Assembly: GCA_035294125.1 (NCBI GenBank)
Contig: DATGLM010000077.1
Location: 62,001 to 126,000, forward strand
DNA: 64,000 nt
Source of the DNA: CADDYT01 sp035294125
Lineage (GTDB): Bacteria > Chloroflexota > Ktedonobacteria > Ktedonobacterales > Ktedonobacteraceae
Direction: 5' to 3'
Below the pieces are notes generated by a model that was not told the DNA's origin, made no database searches, and worked only from the letters and a program-made list of their open reading frames with translations. Of the stretch, positions 44,534 to 53,437 are shown in pieces. How positions within the stretch are numbered: position 1 is the stretch's first letter; the number at the start of each line of letters is the position of its first letter. A program made the translations under genes and the position numbers.

Positions 44534-45934
44534 CTACAGTGGTTGGGCCTCTTCGACGACGTAGCCAGCTTCGCGCAGGCGGCGCAGGAGTTGCTCGCAC
44601 TGGGCGCGATCTCGTGTCTCCAGCGTCAGCGTCTCCTCACGCTGCATGATGGGCAGGCGGCTGGAGATGCGCTGGTGGCGCACATCGATGACGTTGATGC
44701 GCATCTCGGCGATGATGTTGAGCAGGCGCATCAGTTCGCCAGGCCGGTCAGCCAGCTTCGTGTGAATGACGAAGTAACGTCCCGCCGCTGCCAGGCCGTG
44801 CTCGATGAAGCGGCCAACCAGGTTGATATCGATATTGCCTCCGGTCAGCGGAACCAGCACCTTCTTGCCACGCAGGGAGACGGTGCCGCTGAGCAACGCG
44901 GCCACCCCCGCCGCGCCCGCGCCCTCCACCAGCAGCTTGCTGCGCTCCATCAGCAGCAGCACCGCGCTGATAATGGCCTCGTCGTTGACCAGCACCACAT
45001 CATCGACCAGGCGCGAGATGATGGAGAAGGTGAGCGCGCCAGGCCGCTTGACAGCGATGCCATCGGCGATCGTGGTAATGGTGGGCAGCGTTTGCAGCGT
45101 GCCAGCATCAAGCGAGGCGCGACACCCGGCAGCACCCTCGGCCTGTACGCCAATGATGGTAATGTTGGGACGCAGCGCGCGGGCGGCAATAGCAATACCG
45201 GAGATGAGGCCGCCGCCGCCAATGGGAACCACAAGAGCGTCGGCATCTGGCAGGTCGCTCAGCATCTCCAGGCCAAGCGTCCCTTGCCCGGCGATGATAT
45301 CGGGATCATCAAAGGCGTGGATGAAGGCCGCGCCCGATTCCTGCTGCAATTGCAGGCAGTGCTCGTAGGCATCGTCATAGGTGAAGCCGTGCAGCACGAC
45401 GTTCGCGCCGTAGCCCTGCGTGGCTGTGACTTTCGCCAGCGGGGCTGTCTCCGGCATGACGATGGTGCAGGGGATGTTATACTGCGCGGCGGCGATGGCA
45501 ACCCCCTGCGCGTGGTTACCCGCCGAGGCGGCGATGACGCCGCGCCGGTACTCCTGCTCGCTCAAACGGGAGATTTTGAAGCTTGCGCCGCGCACCTTGA
45601 AGGAGCCGGAACGCTGTGTGTTCTCTTCTTTCAAATAAATGTCCGCGCCCGTCAGGTCGTGCAGGGTGCGCGAAGGGGACAGGGGTGTATGGTGCAGCCG
45701 TGGCTTGAGCAGCTTATGGGCCTCCCAGATATCGGCAATGGTCACTGTGCGCTGCCCCTCGCGCTCGTCAGAACCTTCGCCAGGATCGGTAGTAGTACCA
45801 GAGGCCGGTAAATCTGTTGTGGCCTCGATAAAGCGCGGCCCTACGGGTGACGTTGGCGTGATTGCTGTGGTTGTTGTAGTCGCGGCAGTCGCGCCGGAAT
45901 CATCGTTATTAGTGGCTTGTTCTATGTAACGCAT
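44534..45934 (-). CDS. ilvA: Threonine ammonia-lyase (threonine deaminase) with ACT domain
   Basis: 466 residues from the ATG at 45934 (AAAGGAA lies upstream at slightly long spacing). An N-terminal Thr/Ala-rich tail (about 60 residues) precedes the PLP fold: YLKEENTQRSGSFKVRGA with the catalytic Lys, ASAGNHAQGVA, IGGGGLISGIA, and EGAGAAGVAALL. The C-terminal ACT domain (from about 390) is VIHTKLADRPGELMRLLNIIAEMRINVIDV, as in TdcB-like and some biosynthetic enzymes. It makes 2-oxobutanoate from threonine. Whether it is biosynthetic or catabolic cannot be decided here. It is convergent with the kinase-like pair. Confidence 0.94.
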   Translation of the reverse strand: MRYIEQATNNDDSGATAATTTTTAITPTSPVGPRFIEATTDLPASGTTTDPGEGSDEREGQRTVTIADIWEAHKLLKPRLHHTPLSPSRTLHDLTGADIYLKEENTQRSGSFKVRGASFKISRLSEQEYRRGVIAASAGNHAQGVAIAAAQYNIPCTIVMPETAPLAKVTATQGYGANVVLHGFTYDDAYEHCLQLQQESGAAFIHAFDDPDIIAGQGTLGLEMLSDLPDADALVVPIGGGGLISGIAIAARALRPNITIIGVQAEGAAGCRASLDAGTLQTLPTITTIADGIAVKRPGALTFSIISRLVDDVVLVNDEAIISAVLLLMERSKLLVEGAGAAGVAALLSGTVSLRGKKVLVPLTGGNIDINLVGRFIEHGLAAAGRYFVIHTKLADRPGELMRLLNIIAEMRINVIDVRHQRISSRLPIMQREETLTLETRDRAQCEQLLRRLREAGYVVEEAQPL

Positions 45935-46374
45935 GACGTGGTACAGTTCCTTTCCATCCCTCAGCGGACTCGACCACGCCCATTGTGGTACGCTCTCGAT
46001 ATATCTCTTTGTGTTTGTGTTTATATGCTTCTCGCAAAAAATGCCATTCGACGCCATGCCCCATTGCACGAACGAAGATGCGACGATTATAGCGTATTGA
46101 TGGCCTGACGCGCAAGCTATGTTTGCCTGTGTCTGGCAGGCAGATAAAATACTTCTTGAAACCATTGTAGACCATAAACAGACCGATGAAGGCATGCGAG
46201 GCAAGCTGCTCACCAGTGCAACAGATTTCTCTATAAGAGAGTCATTTATAGATGAGGAGACCAATCGCACCATAAACGGGCGGATTGTGCTATCTTGCTG
46301 CGATATTGTGTGTTAAGATACGTAGTAATGAGAAAATACCTGAGAGGGAAGACTGTAAGGCGGAGAGACAGACT
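45935..46374. other. Divergent intergenic region, no gene recognised
   Basis: 440 bases between ilvA and the FtsX permease gene. It must contain the start regions of both genes. Short open frames occur but have neither convincing ribosome-binding sites nor recognisable products. No hairpin or repeat stands out. Confidence 0.5.
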
Positions 46375-49300
46375 ATGGGCAGCGCCACCACGACGGAAAA
46401 AGCTCCACAGGTTGAGGGTACGCGGGGAAAGCGCCGCGTAGGACCGGGTTTGAGGCCGCTCGTTTCGGGTGTGGAGCTGGCCTCATCGCGCTGGCGGCAA
46501 CAGTGGTTTCTGCTGCTGCTGATCTGTCTCGGTATGATCGCCTCGATTGTGATTGTCTGTGCCGTTCCCCTGCTTTCGGAGACGATGTCGACGGCAGGGC
46601 TGCGTGAGGTGCTGCGCTCTACGCCGACCAGTTCAGAAATCACTGTCGACGCGTCCGTGGGTGGACTCTCCTCGCAGATCACGCGCGAGGCATTCCAGAG
46701 CATCAATCCGGCGTTACAGCACTATCTGGGCAGCTACCTGGCGAAGACGTTGCGCTCGGAGCTACAGACACCGCAATTCGATATGCTCTCTCCAGCGCCG
46801 CGCAACCCCGGCGATCTCGGCATCTATGCCACCTCGATTGCGCAGGCCAGATCGCATATTACGCTCTTACAGGGGCGCTTCCCATCCCCTACGAGCAGCG
46901 ATGTCGAAATCGCGATCACGCCGGAGACGGCTTCGCTGCTGGGTGTGCATGTTGGCTCAGTGATTACGCTGAACTGGTTGATTCGCGCCACCGCAGCCGC
47001 CCCTACGGGCAGCACGTATCCTTTCGCCATGCATGTCGTTGGCATCTTCAGTGTGAGCGAGAGCGACCCTTTCTGGCATGGTTACAACTTCCTGCCCGTC
47101 CCTGAAGGCCCCAATTCGCCCGCCGATCACTACCTGGTCCTGACGGATGAGCAGAACTTGCTGGCAGCCGCCGATAAGATCGCAGCCAGCAAGCAGGTTG
47201 ATGGTGTCTTTTTCCTGAAGCCAACTCTGTTTACCTGGTATTACCGCCTTGACCCGGCCAGGATAAGCATCAATCAACTGGATGACCTCATCAACCGACT
47301 TGCCTACATGCAGGAGTACATGGTGACAAATTTCGACGATCCCACGGCCCTCTATATACCTCCTGCTTACGTCGGCTCGGCCAGTATATCCGGTGCGGTT
47401 TTTCACACGACCAGCGGGCAGAGCAGCATGGAGAAATTCCGCAGCCAGCTTGCTGTGGCGCGCATTCCTGTTGCTATTCTCGCTATACAATTGCTGGCCT
47501 TGATCCTCTTCTTCGTTGCTATGATGGCCCTGCTACTGGTGGATCGGCAGGCCGACGCCATCGCGCAGTTGCGCGGGCGCGGGGCAAGCCGCAGCCATAT
47601 CTTCGGGGCCTTCCTGACGCAGAGCGTGGGACTGAGTCTGCTCGCGCTCATCATCGGGCTGCCGCTTGCAGTCGTCACGGCCTATCTGATTGCCCGGCAA
47701 CTGCTACCCGCCACGGAACGGGACGCCATCAACGTCATCTCCTCTAACCCGCGACAGACGATGGCGAGCATCACACTCTATGCCATTGCCGCCGCGCTCG
47801 TCACGATTATTGCCATGATGGTCTCGCTGCTGCGCGCCTCGCGGCTGGATATGTGGTCGGCGCAGCAGAGTGGGGCCGCACGGCGACCCATCTGGCAGCG
47901 TCTCAATCTTGATCTGGTGGCGATCGTGATCGCGCTTGTCGGCTATGGACTCTCGCTCTACCTGTCGAGCGTGCAGTCGGTGCTGGACTCGCAGACGCAG
48001 CAGCTTGTGGTTGCTCCGCTCTCACTGCTGGCCCCCGTCTTCCTGCTGCTGGCTGCCGTGCTGCTCTTCCTGCGCCTCTTCCCCTACCTGCTCTACGCGG
48101 GCGCGAACCTTGTGCAGCGTGGGCGCGACGCGGCTCCAACGCTGGCGATGGCGCAGATGGCACGCACGCCGCGCCAGTCCTTGCGCATGGTCCTGCTGCT
48201 GGCGCTTGTCATCGCCTTCGCCATTTTCAGTCTCGTCTTCACCGCCTCGCAGGCGCAGCGCGCCGCCGCTATCGCCACCTACCTGACTGGCGCGGACTTC
48301 AGCGGTACCATTCCCGACAGCGAGTATAAACTTCCCCTGCCGCAAGAAATTGCCCAGTACCGGCGCGTTCCCGGTGTCATCAGCGCCAGCGCGGGTTACG
48401 AAGAGAACGATTTATCGGCCTCCAACGGGGCGGGATCGCCCATTCAGATGGTCGCGGTCGATCCCGTCACCTTCGCGCAGACCGCGCTCTGGCCTACGAC
48501 GGATCAGGGCATTACGCCCGCGCCAGATACACTGTTGAAAGAGCTTGCCGCGCAGCGCAATGCCGCCGTGCGGAGTGGGAGCGTCCCGGCTATCGTTGAT
48601 GCTACGACGTGGAGCGAATTCAATCTGCATGTCGGCTCGACCTTCTCGCTCTACAATATTGAGCAACCGGGCGTTGGCATTCGCTACGTCGTGATCGGCG
48701 AGGTGCCACGTATTCCCTCGCTGAGCAACACCACAGTGGGCGGCGTGCTGGCCGACTACCAGGCGCTCTCCACAATTGAGACCAGGGATGGCCTGTTTAT
48801 CGCTCCCAACCATATCTGGTTGCGCGCGCGCAGCGATGCCGCCTCTCTGGCGCACGTGCGCGGCACCTTCAACTCGCTCTACCTGCGCCTCACCAATGTC
48901 TATGATCGCTATGCTCTGACTGAGAGCCTGCGCACCGACCCGGCCTTCCTCAACTTGCTCGCCATGTTCGCTATCGGCGTGACGGCTGCCCTGCTGCTGG
49001 CGCTGGTCGGTACCCTGCTCACCTCCTGGCTCAACGTGCGCCGCCGTCTGACCAGCTTCACTGTGCTGCGGGCAATGGGCGCAACACCGGGGCAGATCAG
49101 CGCCGTACTGCTGTGGGAGCAAGGTATCATCTATGCCGGAGGGCTGCTGCTCGGCATCGCCTTCGGCATCTTGCTGGCGCTCACCGCCATTCCGGCGCTC
49201 ATCGGCGGCGTCCTGCCCATCAGCGCCATCCTCAACGATTTGAGCAGCAGCGACTGGCAGGCTCTCCAGCAGAACATTCCCTTCCAGTTCGTGCTGCCTC

Positions 49301-52300
49301 CTACGCTGATTATTGCCGCCCTCGTCCTGGTCGTGGTCTGTGTGCTTTCGCTTGTCCTGATGGTGCGTGTGGTGCTGCATCCATCGATGAGCCAGGTGTT
49401 GCGCGTCGATGAGAGTCAGAGCGGTGAATATATCACGCGAGAAGATGCCGTGCTGGTGCGCTCTCTGCCACACACGACCGCCTCTCGCGGGAGCACGAGC
49501 ACGGCAAGGCCCTCCACGGTCACGCTGGCGCTCTGGCAACTGCGCCGCGTCTGGCTGCTCTGGCTGATTGAGGGGCTCGGCATTATCGCCGCCATCGCCA
49601 TCGTCTGCACGGTGCCGCTACTCTCGGCAATCACCACCACCGCGGAACTGCACGATGTCCTCTCAGCGACACCCACGACCTCCGAATTGACGCTTGCCGC
49701 AGCCACACAGGGCCTTTCAACGAAGAACCTGAACAGCGTGCAGGGCCAGATAGACCCGCTTTTCCAGCGCCAGTTGGGTAGCTATCTCAATGCCAGCGTC
49801 CCCTTCTCCATCCAGACGACCGGCTTCAAACTGCTCTCGCCTTTTGATAAGCCGGACGAGGTGCGGCTCACTGCCACATCAATGGAGCAGGCCGCGCCAC
49901 ATATTACTTTGTTACAGGGTCGCCTGCCGCAAAGTACGAGCGGCGGGGTGATTGAGGCGCTGCTCACGCCACAAACGGCGCAGCGCCTGCGCGTGGGCGT
50001 CGGTTCGCTCCTCGTGCTGCGCGGCGACTTCTTCACCACGCCGCAACAGATGTTCGGTGGCCCCAACCCCGCGCCAGGAACGATTACCATGCGTGTCGTG
50101 GGCATCTTCAATCTCACGGCTGCCAACGCTGTATTCTGGCATGGAGAGACATTCCAGCCTACCTCAAGCGGCCAGTCGCTTTTGTATCCGCTGCTTATTC
50201 CCACTTCTTCCTTCCTGTCCGCCCTGGATACGATTGCTGCCGCCGCGCACAGCGATACCGTCTTCTCGCCTGAAACCTTCCAACTGACGTGGCACTATAG
50301 CCTGGACGTACCTCATATCGGCGTCAACCAGATCAATGACCTCGGCTACCGGCTCTCCGCTTTGCAGGCGACGATTCAGAACAGGTACAGCAACGCGCAG
50401 AACGCAGTGGATGCCAACGGGCTGCTGCCCGCGCCCTATCTGGTGCAGGTCAGCCTCTACAATCCCGTGCCGGCTTCGTATGATATCCTGAGCACGCTGG
50501 ATCAATTTCGCAACCGCAGCGCCGTTGTCTCTGTTCCCACCGTGGTGCTTTCGCTGCAAATACTGGCCTTGATTCTCTTCTTCATCGGTCTGCTTGCCAA
50601 CCTCGTGGTGGACTGGCAGGGGGACAACATCGCTATCCTGCGTAGCCGGGGAGCCAGCAACGGTCAGGTCTTCATCGCCTTGCTCGCGCAAAGCCTGAGC
50701 CTCTGCCTCTGCGCGCTTATCGTGGGGCCGTTGCTGGCCGCGCTCATCGTCTCCTTCATCGCTCAGAATTTGCCGGGAGCGTCGGGACGGGGCCTGCTGC
50801 CTCCCAACATTGGTGCGCAGGCGCGGGCGGCGCTGGAAACGGGCTGGTATGCCCTCGGCATGGTGCTGGCCGTGATCGTCCTGACCCTCCTCCTGCTCAG
50901 GCGCGCCTCCAGCCGCAATTTTGTCTCCATTCGCCAGGAGGCGTCGCGCACCGCACAGCGCCCGCTCTGGTTGCGCCTCAATCTCGACGTGGTGGCCGCG
51001 CTCATTGCCCTTCTCGGCTACGGTGTCTCCGTCTACCTGACGAGTATCAGCAACCTGTTCGATACACGCGCGCAGGCGCTCGTCTCCACGCCGGTCGCGC
51101 TCGTAGCCCCGCTCTTTCTGCTCATCGCGGCGCTGCTGCTCTTCCTGCGCCTCTTCCCGACCCTGCTGCAACTGGGAGAGCGCCTCGCCATTCGCAGGCG
51201 CGGCAGTATCGCCATGCTGGCTCTCGCCCAGATCGCACGCGCTCCCCGCCAGGCGCTGCGCATGACGCTACTGCTGGCCCTCGCCATCGCTTTCGCCATT
51301 TTCACGCTGGTCTTTTCCGCCTCACAGGTGCAGCATATCAGCGCCATTGCCGCCTACGAGGCCGGGGCCGACTTCAGCGGCGACCTGCCCGTGACGGCCC
51401 AGCACCTCACCACGCTGGGCGAAACGGCCCTCTACCACCATATCTCCGGCGTCACCTCCGCTACTGTCGGCTTCAGCGGTAGCGGCACCACCTCCGGTAC
51501 TCCTGCCGTTCCCATGCAAATCCGCGCCGTGGACGCCATCACCTTTGCCCGCACCGCCATCTGGACGCGGCAGGACTCGGCGCAATCGCTGCATTCCCTG
51601 ATGAACATGCTCATTGCGGCCCGTAACAGTGGAGGGGGTGGCTTTATCCCCGTCATCATCGATGCCGCGACCGCCAGCCAGTTGCATCTGACAAAGGGCA
51701 GCACCTTTACCGTCACCATGAATGGTCTTGACTACAATACGCTAAACTGTCTTGTCATCGCGGAGGTGCAGCATATCCCAACTATCAACGATAGCGCCAG
51801 CGCGAGCAGTAGCGCGTCCTCTTCTTACGGTGGTATACTGCTCGATTATACGACCTATGCCCACTTCTACGCTGTCGGCGCGCTCAGCAGCCAGCCACAA
51901 GTTGATCCCTACCTGCCCATCAACCATGTCTGGCTGCGTGTGGCCAACAATTCTTCCGCGCTGGTACACGTGCGGGCCGCGCTGGCAACTCCGGCTTACA
52001 AACTGGCAAATCTCTATGATCGGCAGCAGCTCATCGACACCATGAGCAGCGACCCGCTCTCCTACGGTCTTGTCCTGCTGCTGGCCCTCGGCGCGATTAC
52101 CGCTCTGCTGCTGACGCTGGTTGGCGACTTGCTGGCTTCCTGGCTGAGCGTGCGCGCGCGCCTGACCAGCTTCGCCGTTCTGCGCTCGCTGGGTGCCACG
52201 CCCATTCAGGTCACGGGCGTGCTGCTGTGGGAACAGGGGATTATTTATGTCGTGGCCTGCCTCACCGGCATCCTCTTCGGCCTCGTCCTCGCGCTCACCG

Positions 52301-52533
52301 CAGTGCCTGCTTTGACCTTCACCAGCGCCCCCGCTGGAGGCATCCTGAGTAGCCTGAGCATCGACGAATTCTACGTCATCCAGCACATCATTCCCACGCA
52401 AATCGTTATCCCCTCCTCGCTCGTCTTCGCTTTCCTGGCCCTTCTCCTGCTCTGCGCCCTCGCTCTCTACTTGATGGCGCGCACAGTGCTGCACCCCTCG
52501 GCCAGCCAGACATTGAGATTGAACATGGATTAA
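46375..52533 (+). CDS. Giant FtsX-like permease with two internally repeated halves
   Basis: 2052 residues from the ATG at 46375, which has GGAGAG upstream. The first half (1 to about 1045) and the second (about 1046-2052) repeat the same order: an N-terminal helix (IVCAVPLLSETMST.. and IVCTVPLLSAITTT..), a large extracytoplasmic MacB-like domain, three helices, then a second permease core with the FtsX helix set. The repeat is visible in matching motifs such as LLQGR near 165 and near 1180, and LGATPGQISAVLLWEQGIIY versus LGATPIQVTGVLLWEQGIIY. Each half resembles a complete FtsX/LolC-type subunit with two FtsX cores, so the protein may supply both permease halves. No ATPase gene is adjacent. 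The gene is overlapped by an antisense reading frame at its 3' end. Confidence 0.9.
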   Translation: MGSATTTEKAPQVEGTRGKRRVGPGLRPLVSGVELASSRWRQQWFLLLLICLGMIASIVIVCAVPLLSETMSTAGLREVLRSTPTSSEITVDASVGGLSSQITREAFQSINPALQHYLGSYLAKTLRSELQTPQFDMLSPAPRNPGDLGIYATSIAQARSHITLLQGRFPSPTSSDVEIAITPETASLLGVHVGSVITLNWLIRATAAAPTGSTYPFAMHVVGIFSVSESDPFWHGYNFLPVPEGPNSPADHYLVLTDEQNLLAAADKIAASKQVDGVFFLKPTLFTWYYRLDPARISINQLDDLINRLAYMQEYMVTNFDDPTALYIPPAYVGSASISGAVFHTTSGQSSMEKFRSQLAVARIPVAILAIQLLALILFFVAMMALLLVDRQADAIAQLRGRGASRSHIFGAFLTQSVGLSLLALIIGLPLAVVTAYLIARQLLPATERDAINVISSNPRQTMASITLYAIAAALVTIIAMMVSLLRASRLDMWSAQQSGAARRPIWQRLNLDLVAIVIALVGYGLSLYLSSVQSVLDSQTQQLVVAPLSLLAPVFLLLAAVLLFLRLFPYLLYAGANLVQRGRDAAPTLAMAQMARTPRQSLRMVLLLALVIAFAIFSLVFTASQAQRAAAIATYLTGADFSGTIPDSEYKLPLPQEIAQYRRVPGVISASAGYEENDLSASNGAGSPIQMVAVDPVTFAQTALWPTTDQGITPAPDTLLKELAAQRNAAVRSGSVPAIVDATTWSEFNLHVGSTFSLYNIEQPGVGIRYVVIGEVPRIPSLSNTTVGGVLADYQALSTIETRDGLFIAPNHIWLRARSDAASLAHVRGTFNSLYLRLTNVYDRYALTESLRTDPAFLNLLAMFAIGVTAALLLALVGTLLTSWLNVRRRLTSFTVLRAMGATPGQISAVLLWEQGIIYAGGLLLGIAFGILLALTAIPALIGGVLPISAILNDLSSSDWQALQQNIPFQFVLPPTLIIAALVLVVVCVLSLVLMVRVVLHPSMSQVLRVDESQSGEYITREDAVLVRSLPHTTASRGSTSTARPSTVTLALWQLRRVWLLWLIEGLGIIAAIAIVCTVPLLSAITTTAELHDVLSATPTTSELTLAAATQGLSTKNLNSVQGQIDPLFQRQLGSYLNASVPFSIQTTGFKLLSPFDKPDEVRLTATSMEQAAPHITLLQGRLPQSTSGGVIEALLTPQTAQRLRVGVGSLLVLRGDFFTTPQQMFGGPNPAPGTITMRVVGIFNLTAANAVFWHGETFQPTSSGQSLLYPLLIPTSSFLSALDTIAAAAHSDTVFSPETFQLTWHYSLDVPHIGVNQINDLGYRLSALQATIQNRYSNAQNAVDANGLLPAPYLVQVSLYNPVPASYDILSTLDQFRNRSAVVSVPTVVLSLQILALILFFIGLLANLVVDWQGDNIAILRSRGASNGQVFIALLAQSLSLCLCALIVGPLLAALIVSFIAQNLPGASGRGLLPPNIGAQARAALETGWYALGMVLAVIVLTLLLLRRASSRNFVSIRQEASRTAQRPLWLRLNLDVVAALIALLGYGVSVYLTSISNLFDTRAQALVSTPVALVAPLFLLIAALLLFLRLFPTLLQLGERLAIRRRGSIAMLALAQIARAPRQALRMTLLLALAIAFAIFTLVFSASQVQHISAIAAYEAGADFSGDLPVTAQHLTTLGETALYHHISGVTSATVGFSGSGTTSGTPAVPMQIRAVDAITFARTAIWTRQDSAQSLHSLMNMLIAARNSGGGGFIPVIIDAATASQLHLTKGSTFTVTMNGLDYNTLNCLVIAEVQHIPTINDSASASSSASSSYGGILLDYTTYAHFYAVGALSSQPQVDPYLPINHVWLRVANNSSALVHVRAALATPAYKLANLYDRQQLIDTMSSDPLSYGLVLLLALGAITALLLTLVGDLLASWLSVRARLTSFAVLRSLGATPIQVTGVLLWEQGIIYVVACLTGILFGLVLALTAVPALTFTSAPAGGILSSLSIDEFYVIQHIIPTQIVIPSSLVFAFLALLLLCALALYLMARTVLHPSASQTLRLNMD

Positions 52534-53436
52534 ACTATGGAGTTGCAACAGGTAGACGAGGTGCTGGATTGCCGCCTGAGCTCTATATTCGGCCATATTG
52601 CGTTCGGGCGCGTGTCGTGACAGCAAGAAGTAGGTAATCAGGGAGGCGGGTCCAAAGAACATCTGTATCGGTACAATGATGCCGATACCCTGGCGGACGA
52701 ACAATGAGAAAAAGTAGGGGACCGACGCGGGAATCAGCGATCCAAAGATGCCGATGATGATAAAGGAGGCGATGGCTCCGCGTCTGCCGAATCCCTTGTA
52801 TGCAGCCACGATGAAGAGGCTGAAGATCAACAGATCGCCCAGACCGACGTTGGCATTGTAAGGTCCGAAGACAAAACCGATGGAAGGATCGAGGGGGCGC
52901 CCTTCAAAGGCGTCCGCCAGCCTGCCGAGAATAGGGACGCCGAAGGCAAAAAAGCCATCATAGAAGCCTAGCACAAAGGCAAACCAGGCCACGTGGCGCA
53001 ACCGGAGACCACTCTGGATATAGAGATTGGAAACTCCCACCGCCGCCAGCAACGTCACTACGTCGATCAGTCCCCAGTAAATCTGCCAGCCGGTCTGCGT
53101 CCCCAGCAACGTCGACGTTACAATGATGTTGGCCGCCAGCACTGCTACGATCAGTGGTATCAATACGCGGACGGCCAGGAATGGACGCAGGGCGATATAG
53201 AGAGCGCTGAGAAAAGTCAGTACCAGAAAGGCGGTCAATATCTCCCCTGGCAGCACGAGGTAGAGCAACGGCAGCACGACGATCAGAATGAGCAGGAAGC
53301 ACAGGTCGCGTGCATTGAACACGCCAATGGGGGGTCGCTGCAGGCGCACGTGACGGAAGTAGTACAGAGCGGCGGCAGCGGTAATCAGCGACCCGCTAAC
53401 TTCAACGATAATCGAAAAGAACGTTTCTCCTAGCAT
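51742..53436 (-). CDS. Presenilin/SPP-like intramembrane aspartyl protease with antisense-encoded tail
   Basis: 564 residues from the ATG at 53436 (GAGGAG upstream; ATG follows the upstream gene's TGA after one base). Residues 1-301 are a membrane protein with nine predicted helices. The A22-family motifs sit in the expected helices: YD (Tyr159-Asp160) in helix 6, GLGD (198-201, Asp201) in helix 7, and PASL (263-266) in helix 9, where the family has PAL. This fits a presenilin-fold protease that cuts substrates within the membrane. From residue 302 the frame continues for 263 residues antisense to the FtsX gene; this tail is charged, repetitive and probably not a conserved domain. The conserved part is 52534-53436. 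It is coupled to the PaaK-like gene. Confidence 0.8.
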   Translation of the reverse strand: MLGETFFSIIVEVSGSLITAAAALYYFRHVRLQRPPIGVFNARDLCFLLILIVVLPLLYLVLPGEILTAFLVLTFLSALYIALRPFLAVRVLIPLIVAVLAANIIVTSTLLGTQTGWQIYWGLIDVVTLLAAVGVSNLYIQSGLRLRHVAWFAFVLGFYDGFFAFGVPILGRLADAFEGRPLDPSIGFVFGPYNANVGLGDLLIFSLFIVAAYKGFGRRGAIASFIIIGIFGSLIPASVPYFFSLFVRQGIGIIVPIQMFFGPASLITYFLLSRHAPERNMAEYRAQAAIQHLVYLLQLHSLIHVQSQCLAGRGVQHCARHQVESEGAEQEKGQESEDERGGDNDLRGNDVLDDVEFVDAQATQDASSGGAGEGQSRHCGEREDEAEEDAGEAGHDINNPLFPQQHARDLNGRGTQRAQNGEAGQARAHAQPGSQQVANQRQQQSGNRAEGQQQDKTVGERVAAHGVDELLPIIEICQFVSRSCQRGPHVYQRGRIVGHTQPDMVDGQVGINLWLAAERADSVEVGIGRIIEQYTTVRRGRATARAGAIVDSWDMLHLRDDKTV

Positions 53437-53437
53437 G

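Noticed and set aside
44321..45811. A 496-codon plus-strand frame opposite ilvA
   Set aside because: It is antisense to the threonine ammonia-lyase and has no conserved motifs.
48412..51171. Long minus-strand frames opposite the FtsX permease
   Set aside because: They are charged low-complexity sequence typical of antisense to a membrane protein, with no start signals.
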